Shown in pieces: positions 15,892-24,045 of a stretch of 64,000 nt of DNA. The position numbers and the translations under genes were made by a program. The DNA comes from Winogradskyella ursingii. GTDB lineage: Bacteria; Bacteroidota; Bacteroidia; Flavobacteriales; Flavobacteriaceae. The stretch covers positions 186,001-250,000 of the forward strand of contig NZ_JABFDH010000003.1 of the NCBI RefSeq assembly GCF_013403975.1, given 5' to 3'. Each line of letters opens with the position of its first letter. Within the stretch, counting starts at the first letter, position 1. Under the pieces are notes generated by a model. That model searched no databases. It was given only the letters and a program-made list of their open reading frames with translations, and was not told where the DNA came from.

Positions 15892-16115
15892 TTAAGATTT
15901 AATGTTTTCTAAGTCATCATCCAAACTATGGGATGTATTGACAATTCTTGCTAGTGTTCTCATAACTGTTCGATTTTTTGATTGTGATGCTGAAAAAAAT
16001 TCAGCGTCGATTAATGAATTTTTCTTTGTTATCTGTAACGTCTTTTTTGGTTCCAAGTGTAGCTTTTTGTTTCAGTTGACGTACTCGATAATTGATTGTT
16101 GTTTAAAGTTCTCAT
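15892..16115 (-). pseudogene. Possible small gene split by a -1 frameshift
   Basis: ATG 16115-16113 opens a 28-codon frame. A second frame, shifted by -1, continues to TAA 15894-15892. The join falls at ACA-AAA-AGC, a run of five A where a Lys-tRNA could slip back by one base. One extra A there would give a continuous 74-residue, Lys/Ser/Asn-rich soluble protein ending in Asp-Leu-Glu-Asn-Ile-Lys-Ser. Alone, the second frame has only an internal ATG that would give 23 residues. A terminator follows in the right direction. It may be a decayed gene, an indel in the assembly or a programmed frameshift. A + strand frame over the same bases looks like a shadow. No family is recognised. Confidence 0.35.
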
Positions 16116-16228
16116 GATTGATGTTTTTTAATTGATTACTACTATATAGACGAGTCATAAATAAAAATGTTACAGTACTATGTATTACAAAGTAATGATT
16201 TAACATTTTTTAACTTTATATTTATTGC

Positions 16229-16639
16229 ATGGACAGGAGAGTAGCTCTTACAATTGCTTTACTGGTTATTACAATTGGTTGTAATGATAGAGAAGAAAGA
16301 TGTGTGGCAAAAAGCATGAAAGTTACTGCTACAGCCTATAATTCTTTAGCGTATCAAACCAACTTTAATCCTAATATCACTGCTTTTGGAGATAGCTTGA
16401 AGCCAGGATTGCGCTATATTGCTGTCTCCCGAGATTTATTAGATTCTGGTTTGGTGCATAATACCAAAGTGAAACTCGAAGGATTTGACAGCCTATTTAC
16501 TGTAAAGGATAAAATGAACAGGCGTTATCGAAAACGTATCGATATCTATATGGGTGTCGATGTGAAAAAAGCTAGAAAATGGGGCAAAAAGAAGCTTTTG
16601 ATAACCTATTGTATTGAGCCTAAGGATTCGATATTTTAA
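16229..16639 (+). CDS. 3D (Asp-Asp-Asp) domain lipoprotein
   Basis: A 136-residue protein: a lipoprotein signal (Ile-Thr-Ile-Gly-Cys, Cys about residue 18), then one 3D domain. The domain starts at Val-Thr-Ala-Thr-Ala-Tyr-Asn, has a Tyr-Ile-Ala-Val-Ser-Arg-Asp-Leu segment, and ends with Arg-Ile-Asp-Ile-Tyr-Met-Gly-Val-Asp near residues 110-120, where the conserved aspartates lie. This double-psi barrel is related to the catalytic part of MltA-type murein transglycosylases, so a cell-wall role at the outer membrane is likely. It is short and has no second domain. The stop overlaps the converging ExbD gene by 4 nt. Confidence 0.87.
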   Translation: MDRRVALTIALLVITIGCNDREERCVAKSMKVTATAYNSLAYQTNFNPNITAFGDSLKPGLRYIAVSRDLLDSGLVHNTKVKLEGFDSLFTVKDKMNRRYRKRIDIYMGVDVKKARKWGKKKLLITYCIEPKDSIF

Positions 16640-17205
16640 TCTTCACGCTTTATCTGTATTTCTGAAATTACAAATGGATAAGCCTTTTTAACAACTTGTA
16701 ATTCGGTTTTTGATAAATTTTCTGGTGATTTATTAAACTTCTTTTTGGCATAATTTGCTCTCAAATCATAGAATCCTTTAGTGATCTCATCTTGTACCCT
16801 TATAAAAAAATCATATTTAGTTAATGCATCATAGCTTAGCGAGATGACTGCTTTATTAGGATGGTCAGAGGATTCAACGTCCTGCGGACCATTACAATAG
16901 TCACAAGAATCCATTCCATTATTATCAATAAAATTATTAATTAGTGTTTGAATGTCTTCAATTTCAACCTTTTCATCTTCAATCAAAATCTCATGTTCTT
17001 TATTGAGAGCAATCCGTAATACATTACGTTCTGCAATTTTATCTGAGCATTCAGATCCTGATGGACATTCTGCTGGTAATTTCCTCAGAATGCCTTTATC
17101 TGCTGAAATGGTCGTTGTAACCAAAAAGAAAATAAGGAGTAAAAAAGCAATGTCTGCCATAGACCCTGCGTTAACTGTTTCGGAATTTCGTCTAAATCTT
17201 TTCAT
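16636..17205 (-). CDS. exbD: ExbD/TolR-family biopolymer transport protein
   Basis: A 189-residue single-pass inner-membrane protein. The frame opens earlier (17238), but ATG 17205 gives the typical short cytoplasmic Lys-Arg-Phe-Arg-Arg start. The transmembrane helix is about residues 17-37 and contains Met-Ala-Asp-Ile-Ala-Phe, with the Asp that carries protons in ExbD/TolR. A periplasmic domain follows, longer than in E. coli ExbD and with a Cys-rich insert (four cysteines near 40-110). ExbD works with ExbB/ExbD stators to energise TonB or related systems. No ExbB or second ExbD gene is adjacent, so the partner must lie elsewhere. Divergent from the helicase gene. Confidence 0.88.
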   Translation of the reverse strand: MKRFRRNSETVNAGSMADIAFLLLIFFLVTTTISADKGILRKLPAECPSGSECSDKIAERNVLRIALNKEHEILIEDEKVEIEDIQTLINNFIDNNGMDSCDYCNGPQDVESSDHPNKAVISLSYDALTKYDFFIRVQDEITKGFYDLRANYAKKKFNKSPENLSKTELQVVKKAYPFVISEIQIKRED

Positions 17206-17300
17206 GATTAAAAGGTTTTGGTGAATAATTTGAATCACAAAAACGATACCGTTTTGTTAAATGTTGTTAACAATTGAGGTAAAGAACCTTTATAATGTGC

Positions 17301-17308
17301 TATTTTTG
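17301..17308 (+). promoter_or_regulatory. -7 promoter element of the SF2 helicase gene
   Basis: TATTTTTG matches TAnnTTTG and ends 29 nt before ATG 17338. No clear -33 TTTG at the expected distance. Confidence 0.5.
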
Positions 17309-17337
17309 CAAAATTAACACGTTACCAAAATCAATAC

Positions 17338-18849
17338 ATGTCAGAAATCCAAAGCATACAAGAAACTGCGACCGAGAAAAGACTTTATGACTATCAAATA
17401 AAGGATCTCAATCGCATTTTCGATGTAATGAACGAGGAATCCAATAACTTCAACCTTTTATACCAATTACCCACGGGTGGTGGCAAGACGGTTATCTTTT
17501 CTGAAATTGTAAGACGATATATTGAAACGCACCATAAAAAGGTGGTAATTTTAACTCACCGAGTAGAATTGTGCAAACAGACTTCGAATGTACTTTCTGG
17601 CTTTAATGTTAAAAATAAAGTTATTAATAGTAAGGTAAAAACCCTACCAGATCAAGATGAGTACAAATGTTTTGTCGCGATGGTTGAAACACTAAACAAC
17701 CGTCTGTCGGACAAAGATTTTGAACTTAAGAATGTAGGGCTGGTCATTATTGATGAAGCACATTACAACTCATTTAGAAAACTATTTAAGTTTTTTGATC
17801 AATGCTTCATTCTTGGCGTAACAGCCACACCGTTAAGCAGTAACATAAAGTTGCCCATGAAGGATAATTATGATCAACTTATTGTGGGTGACGATATTTC
17901 CACCTTGATTAAAAATGGCTTTTTAGCTAATGCAGAAGTCCATAATTACGATGTTGGATTGACCACGCTTAAAATAGGCATCAATGGTGATTATACGGTA
18001 AAATCTTCTGAAGCTCTATACACTAACAATGTCATGCAGTCTAAGCTATTAATGGCTTATGAGGAAATGGCAAAGGGTAAAAAGACACTGATTTTCAATA
18101 ATGGAATTTATACGTCTAAGGAAGTATTTTACACCTTTAAGAAGGCAGGTTACAATGTTAGGCATTTAGACAATACGGCCAGTAAACAGGATCGAAAGGA
18201 TATTTTAAAATGGTTTAAAAAAACACCTGATGCGGTGTTAACTTCGGTGAGTATTTTAACCACAGGATTTGATGAACCTTCAGTTGAATCCATTATTCTA
18301 AACAGAGCTACGCGTTCGTTAACGCTGTACTTCCAGATGATTGGTCGTGGCAGCCGTATTTATAAAGATAGAGATACGTTTCAAGTGATTGATTTGGGTA
18401 ATAATGTTGCCCGTTTTGGCCCATGGGACCAGCCAGTTGATTGGCAACATATTTTTAAATATCCTGATTTTTATCTTGAGAATATTGCAGATGACGAAAC
18501 CATAGAACAAGATTTTGTATATGTAATGCCTAGCGTTCTAAAAGAGAAATTCAAAAAATCTGAATCTATAGATTTCGATGTAAAAGCTGAATATAAAGAC
18601 GTCATTAGCCTTAATAAAAAATCCTTTACTGTAATTGAACGGTCTATTGCACAGCATTCTCAAATGTGTATTGAAAACAGCGAAGATGTTTATGATGCAA
18701 GAGATTTGGCAAAATTACTTCAGGATGATATTGCGTATCGTATAAAAAAATATTGTTACTGCATCATGAATAGTACTCAGAACTATAAAGACTGGTTATT
18801 TGAAGAGTACAATAGAAAGTTAAGAATAAGTTTTAACGGTAAGTTTTAA
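17338..18849 (+). CDS. SF2 DEAH-box helicase
   Basis: A 503-residue superfamily 2 helicase of the type III restriction/UvrB-like (ResIII) branch. Motifs: Q-like Tyr-Asp-Tyr-Gln (near residue 17), Walker A Leu-Pro-Thr-Gly-Gly-Gly-Lys-Thr (near 42), DEAH (near 138), Thr-Ala-Thr-Pro (near 161), and motif VI Gln-Met-Ile-Gly-Arg-Gly-Ser-Arg (near 337). The C-terminal 150 residues have no recognised domain. There is no restriction or modification gene next to it, so it is probably a stand-alone nucleic-acid remodelling enzyme. The ATG follows a -7 element by 29 nt. Confidence 0.9.
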   Translation: MSEIQSIQETATEKRLYDYQIKDLNRIFDVMNEESNNFNLLYQLPTGGGKTVIFSEIVRRYIETHHKKVVILTHRVELCKQTSNVLSGFNVKNKVINSKVKTLPDQDEYKCFVAMVETLNNRLSDKDFELKNVGLVIIDEAHYNSFRKLFKFFDQCFILGVTATPLSSNIKLPMKDNYDQLIVGDDISTLIKNGFLANAEVHNYDVGLTTLKIGINGDYTVKSSEALYTNNVMQSKLLMAYEEMAKGKKTLIFNNGIYTSKEVFYTFKKAGYNVRHLDNTASKQDRKDILKWFKKTPDAVLTSVSILTTGFDEPSVESIILNRATRSLTLYFQMIGRGSRIYKDRDTFQVIDLGNNVARFGPWDQPVDWQHIFKYPDFYLENIADDETIEQDFVYVMPSVLKEKFKKSESIDFDVKAEYKDVISLNKKSFTVIERSIAQHSQMCIENSEDVYDARDLAKLLQDDIAYRIKKYCYCIMNSTQNYKDWLFEEYNRKLRISFNGKF

Positions 18850-18922
18850 CTTTTTTTTGTAAGGTTTTGCACTTTTATACGTTTATTTTGAAGTAGGTAT
18901 GATTTATGGTATATTATATCAG

Positions 18923-19702
18923 ATGACAATAACTTTGAAAACAAATTCATTTACAATACTATTTTTTCTTATCTGTACTTTGTGCGGCACAATGGCTTTT
19001 GCACAAGTTAAGGATAAGGAAAATAAGTCTATTCGTATTCCTGCAGAAACATCCAAAAAGGAAAAGGATTCTACGCCATTAAAAATAAAAGTTGCTCCAA
19101 AAAAAGACAAAGACTCAGCAGCTGCTGGTGGAAAGATTAACAAGCTTGGTGGTATTTCTAAAGGTGATGAAAAAAAGTTTATTATTAAAGAGACTGAAAA
19201 ACCGTTCTCTATGGTTCACGATGATGGACTTATTAGCCCAGGACAAATTTTTGAAAAACGTTGGAATAAAGAAGCTGAAAAAGGTGGCATCATTAGAACT
19301 ATGGACGATCAATTTTTGGGCGAACACCGTGTCGACACCAAATTTGTAAATATCATTTGTCGAGACCATCAATACCCAGATGGTGACCGTGTTCAGATTT
19401 TTATTAATGATGTAATGGTAGAGCGTAATGTGCTGCTTACCTCTAGTTACCGCAAAATACAGGTGAATCTGGCGGATGGTAAAAATACCATCGATATTGT
19501 CGCTTTAAATCAAGGTGATTCCGGTCCTAATACGGCAGAGTTTGTGGTATATGACGATAAAGGAAACTTGATTTCTTCTAAAGAATGGAATTTGCTTACA
19601 GGTGTAAAGGCAACCATTATCTTTAATAATGAAAAAACCATTATACAGCCAAAAGATAAAGTTGCATCTTCTGACGAACAGGCTTCTAACGATAATAAAT
19701 AA
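18923..19702 (+). CDS. Secreted protein, unknown function
   Basis: A 259-residue protein from ATG 18923; the frame also has an ATG at 18899 that adds eight residues before the signal peptide, so the later start is preferred. The signal peptide (about residues 1-28) ends in Ala-Phe-Ala-Gln. A Lys/Asp-rich linker follows (about 30-75), then a folded region from about 80 with a beta-rich pattern and a single Cys (Ile-Ile-Cys-Arg-Asp-His). The end of the protein is polar. It looks like an exported protein conserved in Flavobacteriia. No domain family is recognised; some resemblance to beta-sandwich adhesion domains is only an impression. Ends at its own terminator. Confidence 0.7.
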   Translation: MTITLKTNSFTILFFLICTLCGTMAFAQVKDKENKSIRIPAETSKKEKDSTPLKIKVAPKKDKDSAAAGGKINKLGGISKGDEKKFIIKETEKPFSMVHDDGLISPGQIFEKRWNKEAEKGGIIRTMDDQFLGEHRVDTKFVNIICRDHQYPDGDRVQIFINDVMVERNVLLTSSYRKIQVNLADGKNTIDIVALNQGDSGPNTAEFVVYDDKGNLISSKEWNLLTGVKATIIFNNEKTIIQPKDKVASSDEQASNDNK

Positions 19703-19733
19703 AACATATTTAAATCACTCATTAAATACCTTG

Positions 19734-19767
19734 TTGTCATTTCTGCCTTGGCAGCAATGACAATTTT
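19734..19767 (+). terminator. Terminator of the secreted-protein gene
   Basis: TTGTCATT and CTGCC pair with GGCAG and AATGACAA around a TT loop (19734-19763, small internal bulges) and lead into TTTT. It lies 30 nt past the stop at 19702, before the converging pseudouridine synthase gene. Confidence 0.72.
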
Positions 19768-19797
19768 GATTTTAGATTTTCGTAAGGGATTGGTTTC

Positions 19798-20361
19798 TTA
19801 TTCTTTGTTGAACTGAATTATTTCCGCTGGTTGCATGTCACTCAGTGTATAATTTCCAATTCGTACTCTCACCAATCTTAATGTGGGAAAACCCACTTTA
19901 GCAGTCATTTTGCGTACTTGTCTAAATTTACCTTCGGTTATGGTGATTGAAAGCCATGAGGTTTTGCCATGCCTCTCGTCGCGTACAAAACGGTCATGAA
20001 TATGTGAAGTATTATTCAATATTTCGGCTTTGCAATGTTGTGTTTTATACGGTTTTCCGTCAACTGAAATTTCAACACCATCTTTTAATTTATTGACGGT
20101 TTCTTGAGTAATTTCGCCATCAACCATAACGTGGTATTCTTTTTCAATTTTTGGACTTCTGATGTATTCGCTGAATTTCCCATCCGTAGTAAGCAACAAT
20201 AAACCTTCGGATTTTTCATCTAAACGACCTACAGCCATGATATTGTTAGGTAAATCGAATAAATCACTGAGCAACTTTTTGTTTCGTCGTTTGTTTTGAT
20301 GATTCACAAACTGACTTAAATAACCGTAGGGTTTATATATTTTGAAATATTTGTGATGCAT
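19798..20361 (-). CDS. 23S rRNA pseudouridine synthase, RsuA/RluE-like
   Basis: A 187-residue enzyme that turns uridine into pseudouridine in rRNA. The catalytic motif Gly-Arg-Leu-Asp-Glu-Lys-Ser-Glu-Gly-Leu-Leu carries the invariant Asp near residue 48; the Lys-Pro-Tyr-Gly start and the Gly-Lys-Phe-Arg-Gln-Val-Arg-Lys-Met motif near 150 are also typical. It lacks an N-terminal S4 domain, as in the RluE subgroup. The frame begins with TTG 20367, but ATG 20361 fits: it overlaps the stop of the DUF1853 gene (TAATG), so the two are translationally coupled. Confidence 0.92.
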   Translation of the reverse strand: MHHKYFKIYKPYGYLSQFVNHQNKRRNKKLLSDLFDLPNNIMAVGRLDEKSEGLLLLTTDGKFSEYIRSPKIEKEYHVMVDGEITQETVNKLKDGVEISVDGKPYKTQHCKAEILNNTSHIHDRFVRDERHGKTSWLSITITEGKFRQVRKMTAKVGFPTLRLVRVRIGNYTLSDMQPAEIIQFNKE

Positions 20362-21170
20362 TACCAAAATGTGATGAACCCTTTTTTTAGTTGATTATTT
20401 TTATCTTTTAGCCAAATCATAGGTGAGCGTTGATTAGTTATTTCTTTTTTAATATTAAGCTTTGCTTCATCAAAACCAAGCCAATTCACTTCATTATGCG
20501 GAATAATGAGCCAATCTAATTTCGATGGCATATACATTTTGAAATCTTTCAGCGTTTCAATTTTATTGAATGAAAGATGAAATCCTGAAATGCATGACCT
20601 GTTTAAGCTATCAAGTTGAATAGTGTCAACCTGATAAGGAAAAAATAGCTGTGCTTTAAATGAAACATATTGATTTATGTTTTCAGCTTTCAAGTTGAAT
20701 TTATTTAAATATGGTTCACAATACTTATTTAATAGTAATGGCAACTGCTTCCCTTTCAACTTTTGTAGTTTGTAAATTAAAGTATCTTTTCTATTTGGAC
20801 CAATCCAATAGGCGAGTGGGTCTGCATAAGTTTGTATGGTATCAAATAGATAGAATTTGTACACAATTTCTAAATGAATAGTTTGAGATTTATAATGAAA
20901 CAGTGCATCCAGTTCTCCGATGGTTTGCTTACCGTTTTGGATTTGTAGATTCTCGGCAATCCATCCAATATTTCTATTTTGCTTTAGTTGATGACAAGTG
21001 AATGCTTCAGTTAATTTTCCCAATCGACGGTTTTGAAATTCCAGTTGGTAATGAGATTCAATTTTAAAATCATCATTCTTAAATTGTTTTAGACTAAATA
21101 CGTCATCATCAAACCAGAGGAGTGGTGTTTCTAAAAAGCCTTGATAATGTAAAAATGTCTTAAAATCCAT
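20361..21170 (-). CDS. DUF1853 family protein
   Basis: A 269-residue cytoplasmic protein from ATG 21170; an upstream TTG at 21215 would add 15 residues and would bring the start close to the divergent helicase promoter, so the ATG is preferred. The Gly-Glu-Leu-Asp-Ala-Leu segment near residue 95, followed by His-Leu-Glu-Ile-Val-Tyr-Lys-Phe-Tyr-Leu, has the spacing of a PD-(D/E)xK nuclease core (Asp, Glu, Lys), which fits DUF1853. Whether it cuts DNA or RNA is unknown. It is coupled by a one-base overlap to the pseudouridine synthase, which may mean an RNA-related role. Confidence 0.83.
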   Translation of the reverse strand: MDFKTFLHYQGFLETPLLWFDDDVFSLKQFKNDDFKIESHYQLEFQNRRLGKLTEAFTCHQLKQNRNIGWIAENLQIQNGKQTIGELDALFHYKSQTIHLEIVYKFYLFDTIQTYADPLAYWIGPNRKDTLIYKLQKLKGKQLPLLLNKYCEPYLNKFNLKAENINQYVSFKAQLFFPYQVDTIQLDSLNRSCISGFHLSFNKIETLKDFKMYMPSKLDWLIIPHNEVNWLGFDEAKLNIKKEITNQRSPMIWLKDKNNQLKKGFITFW

Positions 21171-21234
21171 GTTTTCACGAATATACGTATTAAACTCATT
21201 TCCGGTTAAAAACAAAAAGTCAAGATGAGTTCAT

Positions 21235-21242
21235 TACCTTTG
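21235..21242 (+). promoter_or_regulatory. -7 promoter element of the DEAD-box gene
   Basis: TACCTTTG is a perfect TAnnTTTG match, 17 nt before ATG 21260. The leader would be very short. No -33 TTTG was found. Confidence 0.55.
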
Positions 21243-21259
21243 TCGCATAATATAAATTT

Positions 21260-22378
21260 ATGACAACATTTTCGGACTTAGGTATTAAAAAACCTTTTAT
21301 AAAAGCACTTAAAGAAATTAAAATTGTTAACCCGACTGAAATTCAGAAAACGGTTATACCTATACTTTTGGAAACTCAAACCGATCTAATTGGTTTGGCT
21401 CAAACAGGTACTGGAAAAACCGCTGCTTTTGGGCTTCCGCTTTTACACTCTATTGATAATAATAAAGAGGAAATACAAGGTTTAGTTATCGCACCAACGC
21501 GTGAATTGGCACAACAGATAAAAAAGCAACTTTTTAAATTCACTAAATATATCGATGGTAAAATCTTTGTAGAAGCAGTATATGGTGGCGAGAAAATTGA
21601 CCGACAAATAAAATCCTTAAGCAGAACAACACATATTGTGGTGGCCACACCTGGACGACTATTAGATTTAATTGAACGTAATGCGCTTGATATTTCAAAG
21701 GTGAAAACATTAGTTTTGGATGAAGCGGACGAGATGTTAAGTATGGGTTTTAAAGAAGAATTGAACAAAATTTTAAAATATAATACATCTAACAGACACA
21801 CTTGGCTATTTTCTGCTACGATGCCAGATGAGATTAAAAGTATTATCAAAAATTACATGTCTAAAGATGCTGTTAGGATTGAAGTGAATAAAAATAGTTT
21901 GGTGAATGAGAATATTTCACATCATTACATTCATACAAATATTAAAGACAAAACGAATATGATCATTCGTATTCTGGACAAAAGGCCAGAAGACAGAGGT
22001 GTGATATTCTGCCGAACCAAAGCTGGCGCTAGACAATTAGCAAAGCAATTGACAGAAGAAGGTTTTGCAGTTGATGCACTTGAAGGTGATATGCAACAAA
22101 AAGAACGTGATAAAGTGATGCGAGCTTTTAAAAACGAGAGTTTACAAGTGTTGATTTCAACAGACGTTTCTGCACGAGGCATTGATGTTAATAACCTAGC
22201 TTTTGTTTTGCATCATCAATTGCCAGAACAAATGGATTACTATACTCACCGAAGCGGAAGAACCGCAAGAGCTGGTAAAACAGGACAATCCATTGCATTA
22301 ATCATACCAGGCGAAATGCAAAAAGTCCTCGATATTCAGAGGACTTTAGGAATTTCTTTTAAGGAAATTGTTATGTAA
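21260..22378 (+). CDS. DEAD-box RNA helicase
   Basis: A 372-residue ATP-dependent RNA helicase with the full motif set. Q motif region (Pro-Thr-Glu-Ile-Gln) near residue 24; Walker A Ala-Gln-Thr-Gly-Thr-Gly-Lys-Thr near 47; Pro-Thr-Arg-Glu-Leu-Ala near 82; DEAD near 155; Ser-Ala-Thr near 185; and His-Arg-Ser-Gly-Arg-Thr-Ala-Arg near 335. The chain ends soon after the second RecA domain, so it lacks the C-terminal RNA-binding tail of DbpA/CsdA-type helicases. Role probably in rRNA processing or cold growth, as in RhlE relatives. Monocistronic, divergent from DUF1853. A perfect stem-loop in its last codons may be chance. Confidence 0.95.
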   Translation: MTTFSDLGIKKPFIKALKEIKIVNPTEIQKTVIPILLETQTDLIGLAQTGTGKTAAFGLPLLHSIDNNKEEIQGLVIAPTRELAQQIKKQLFKFTKYIDGKIFVEAVYGGEKIDRQIKSLSRTTHIVVATPGRLLDLIERNALDISKVKTLVLDEADEMLSMGFKEELNKILKYNTSNRHTWLFSATMPDEIKSIIKNYMSKDAVRIEVNKNSLVNENISHHYIHTNIKDKTNMIIRILDKRPEDRGVIFCRTKAGARQLAKQLTEEGFAVDALEGDMQQKERDKVMRAFKNESLQVLISTDVSARGIDVNNLAFVLHHQLPEQMDYYTHRSGRTARAGKTGQSIALIIPGEMQKVLDIQRTLGISFKEIVM

Positions 22379-22388
22379 TCAATTACAA

Positions 22389-22838
22389 CTATTTTATGAA
22401 TTTGTCACCTTTTGTTGTGCTTTTGGTGATAGGCTCTTCCGTGTGAAAGGTTTTTTCTAGGCCTGCAGAATCTACGCCAAAATAATCCAAAACTTTTGTG
22501 GTATTCACAATATGTTCAGTATTATCACCATGAATAATTATGGCACCTCGCATGGCATTTGGATTGTTTTCTAAAATCTTTAAATAATTATCTTCGTTAT
22601 ATTCAGAATCATCGTCTAACTTATCGACCTGAGCCGTGTTGATGAAATCTTTGATACTTTTATTTAAAGTCTGTGCCAATTCCTGCCATTGCGAACTACT
22701 TGGCATGTTTTCTGTAATATCTGTTAGCAAAATATCTTTTTCAGCAGATTCCAGATAACCTGGAAGTGATTTACCAAAATCTGAAGTGCTGGAATAAATA
22801 CAATTGATTTGATTTTTATCTCTACTTATAATTCCCAT
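22389..22838 (-). CDS. ArsC/Spx-like thioredoxin-fold protein
   Basis: A 149-residue protein. The order of elements looks like the ArsC/Spx family: an N-terminal strand and helix (Tyr-Ser-Ser ... Gly-Lys-Ser-Leu-Pro-Gly-Tyr), then Asp-Ile near residue 40, a helical Ala/Gln-rich part, and a conserved loop (Asn-Asn-Pro-Asn-Ala-Met-Arg-Gly-Ala-Ile-Ile) near 90 that resembles the substrate-binding segment of ArsC. The catalytic cysteine is absent, so it is not an arsenate reductase; a non-enzymatic or binding role is likely. Last gene of a four-gene minus-strand operon (2-nt gap to the ribosome-associated protein), which has a stress-response look. Confidence 0.6.
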   Translation of the reverse strand: MGIISRDKNQINCIYSSTSDFGKSLPGYLESAEKDILLTDITENMPSSSQWQELAQTLNKSIKDFINTAQVDKLDDDSEYNEDNYLKILENNPNAMRGAIIIHGDNTEHIVNTTKVLDYFGVDSAGLEKTFHTEEPITKSTTKGDKFIK

Positions 22839-22840
22839 GT

Positions 22841-23143
22841 TTAGTATGTTTTCATTTTTTGTTTACGCTTATCCAATTGTCTAAGAAGTTCGTCAACCAC
22901 ATCAGCTACTGATTCTTCAAAAGTATCATTAGAAGATTCCGCGAACAATCTGGGTCCTGGTGCGCTTAATCTAATACCACATTTCATTCCGGTTTCGTCG
23001 CTACTAGTATTTTCTGTTTTAAAAAACACATCGGCGCGAATAACGAATTCATAACGGTTAAAAATACGTTCTAATTTCTTTTTTGTGAATGTCTCCAACC
23101 GATCGCTGGCTGTTACATCATGATATTCAAATACTGTTTCCAT
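22841..23143 (-). CDS. Ribosome-associated inhibitor / hibernation-promoting factor (HPF/RaiA) family
   Basis: A 100-residue protein with the short-HPF length and the beta-alpha-beta-beta-beta-alpha pattern. It opens with Phe-Glu-Tyr-His-Asp-Val, and its final helix has Val-Asp-Glu-Leu-Leu-Arg-Gln-Leu-Asp-Lys-Arg-Lys-Gln-Lys, the basic end seen in HPF/RaiA. These proteins bind the 30S decoding centre and idle ribosomes in stationary phase or stress. The long-form dimerisation domain is absent. It is third in the operon with the hydrolase (23-nt gap) and ArsC-like gene (2-nt gap). Confidence 0.88.
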   Translation of the reverse strand: METVFEYHDVTASDRLETFTKKKLERIFNRYEFVIRADVFFKTENTSSDETGMKCGIRLSAPGPRLFAESSNDTFEESVADVVDELLRQLDKRKQKMKTY

Positions 23144-23166
23144 TATATTTTTGTTTTAAGTTAAGT

Positions 23167-23997
23167 TTATTTCTTTAAAAAATCGAGTAAAAATTTATTT
23201 AAAATAGACGCATGAGTTACATTAAGTCCATGTGGCGCATCTTTAATGACATGATAAGAATTATGCTTTATTCCTTCCGCTGCCTGATCACCAGCTGTTT
23301 CTTTTGGCACTATGTTATCAGCGTCACCATGGATAATTAATGTATCAACATCTACATTCTTTAGTTCTGGTCTAAAATCAGTTTCTGCCCAAGCTTTTGC
23401 TGCTTGGATGGTTCCTGTAGGTGATGCGTGAGAAGCAATGGACCAATCGTAATGTAATTGTGCTTCGCTTGCTCCATCTTCCAGATTACCATAATTATAG
23501 AAATTCTTATGGAATTCTTTCAAAAATCCTACGCGATCCGATTCCAATGCATCCATTATACCATCCAAGTCTTTTTGCGGCACACCTTTTGGATTATCGT
23601 CTTTTTTGGCTACAAGTGGAATAATTGAACTGATTAAAGCAACCTTGTCAATATTGGATGTACCATAATCGGTACAATATCTTACAACTTCACCACCACC
23701 CATTGAGAATCCGACGAGAATTACATTTTTTAATTCTAATTGAGTAATAATAGAATTAAGGTCTGAAGCTAAACTAGAATAATCATATGATCTCCAAGGT
23801 GCGGAAGAGTTTCCAAATCCTCGTCTATCGTAAGCGATACATCTGTATCCAGCTTCTACAATGGCCCAAATCTGTTGTTCCCATGCTTTATGACTTAATG
23901 GCCAGCCGTGAATTAAAATCACAGGCTGTCCATGACCGTAGTCTTCAAAAAATAAATCTATATTTTGTGTTTCTGTTTCGTTTGTTAAAAATGGCAT
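23167..23997 (-). CDS. Alpha/beta hydrolase (non-heme chloroperoxidase-like)
   Basis: A 276-residue cytoplasmic hydrolase. The nucleophile elbow Gly-Phe-Ser-Met-Gly-Gly-Gly lies near residues 96-102 (Ser about 98). An Asp for the triad is in Ile-His-Gly-Asp-Ala-Asp near 223-228, and a His in Ala-Pro-His-Gly-Leu near 252. The oxyanion turn His-Gly-Trp-Pro near residue 30 completes the esterase/perhydrolase pattern. No cofactor site is seen, so it would act as an esterase or a perhydrolase; the natural substrate is not known. Second in the four-gene stress-like operon. Confidence 0.92.
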   Translation of the reverse strand: MPFLTNETETQNIDLFFEDYGHGQPVILIHGWPLSHKAWEQQIWAIVEAGYRCIAYDRRGFGNSSAPWRSYDYSSLASDLNSIITQLELKNVILVGFSMGGGEVVRYCTDYGTSNIDKVALISSIIPLVAKKDDNPKGVPQKDLDGIMDALESDRVGFLKEFHKNFYNYGNLEDGASEAQLHYDWSIASHASPTGTIQAAKAWAETDFRPELKNVDVDTLIIHGDADNIVPKETAGDQAAEGIKHNSYHVIKDAPHGLNVTHASILNKFLLDFLKK

Positions 23998-24045
23998 TCT
24001 TAATGGTGTTTTAATTAGTTTTTCTTTATTTCGACCTTCAGAATT

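Noticed and set aside
15902..16117. 71-residue + strand frame (Phe/Cys-rich)
   Set aside because: It covers the same bases as the minus-strand small gene; the minus frame has a terminator and protein-like composition.
18319..18510. 63-residue minus-strand frame inside the SF2 helicase
   Set aside because: Fully inside a strongly supported gene and without any promoter.
22318..22343. Perfect 9-bp stem-loop in the last codons of the DEAD-box gene
   Set aside because: It lies inside coding sequence with codons that fit the helicase end, and is not followed by a T tract. Chance or weak terminator; not annotated.
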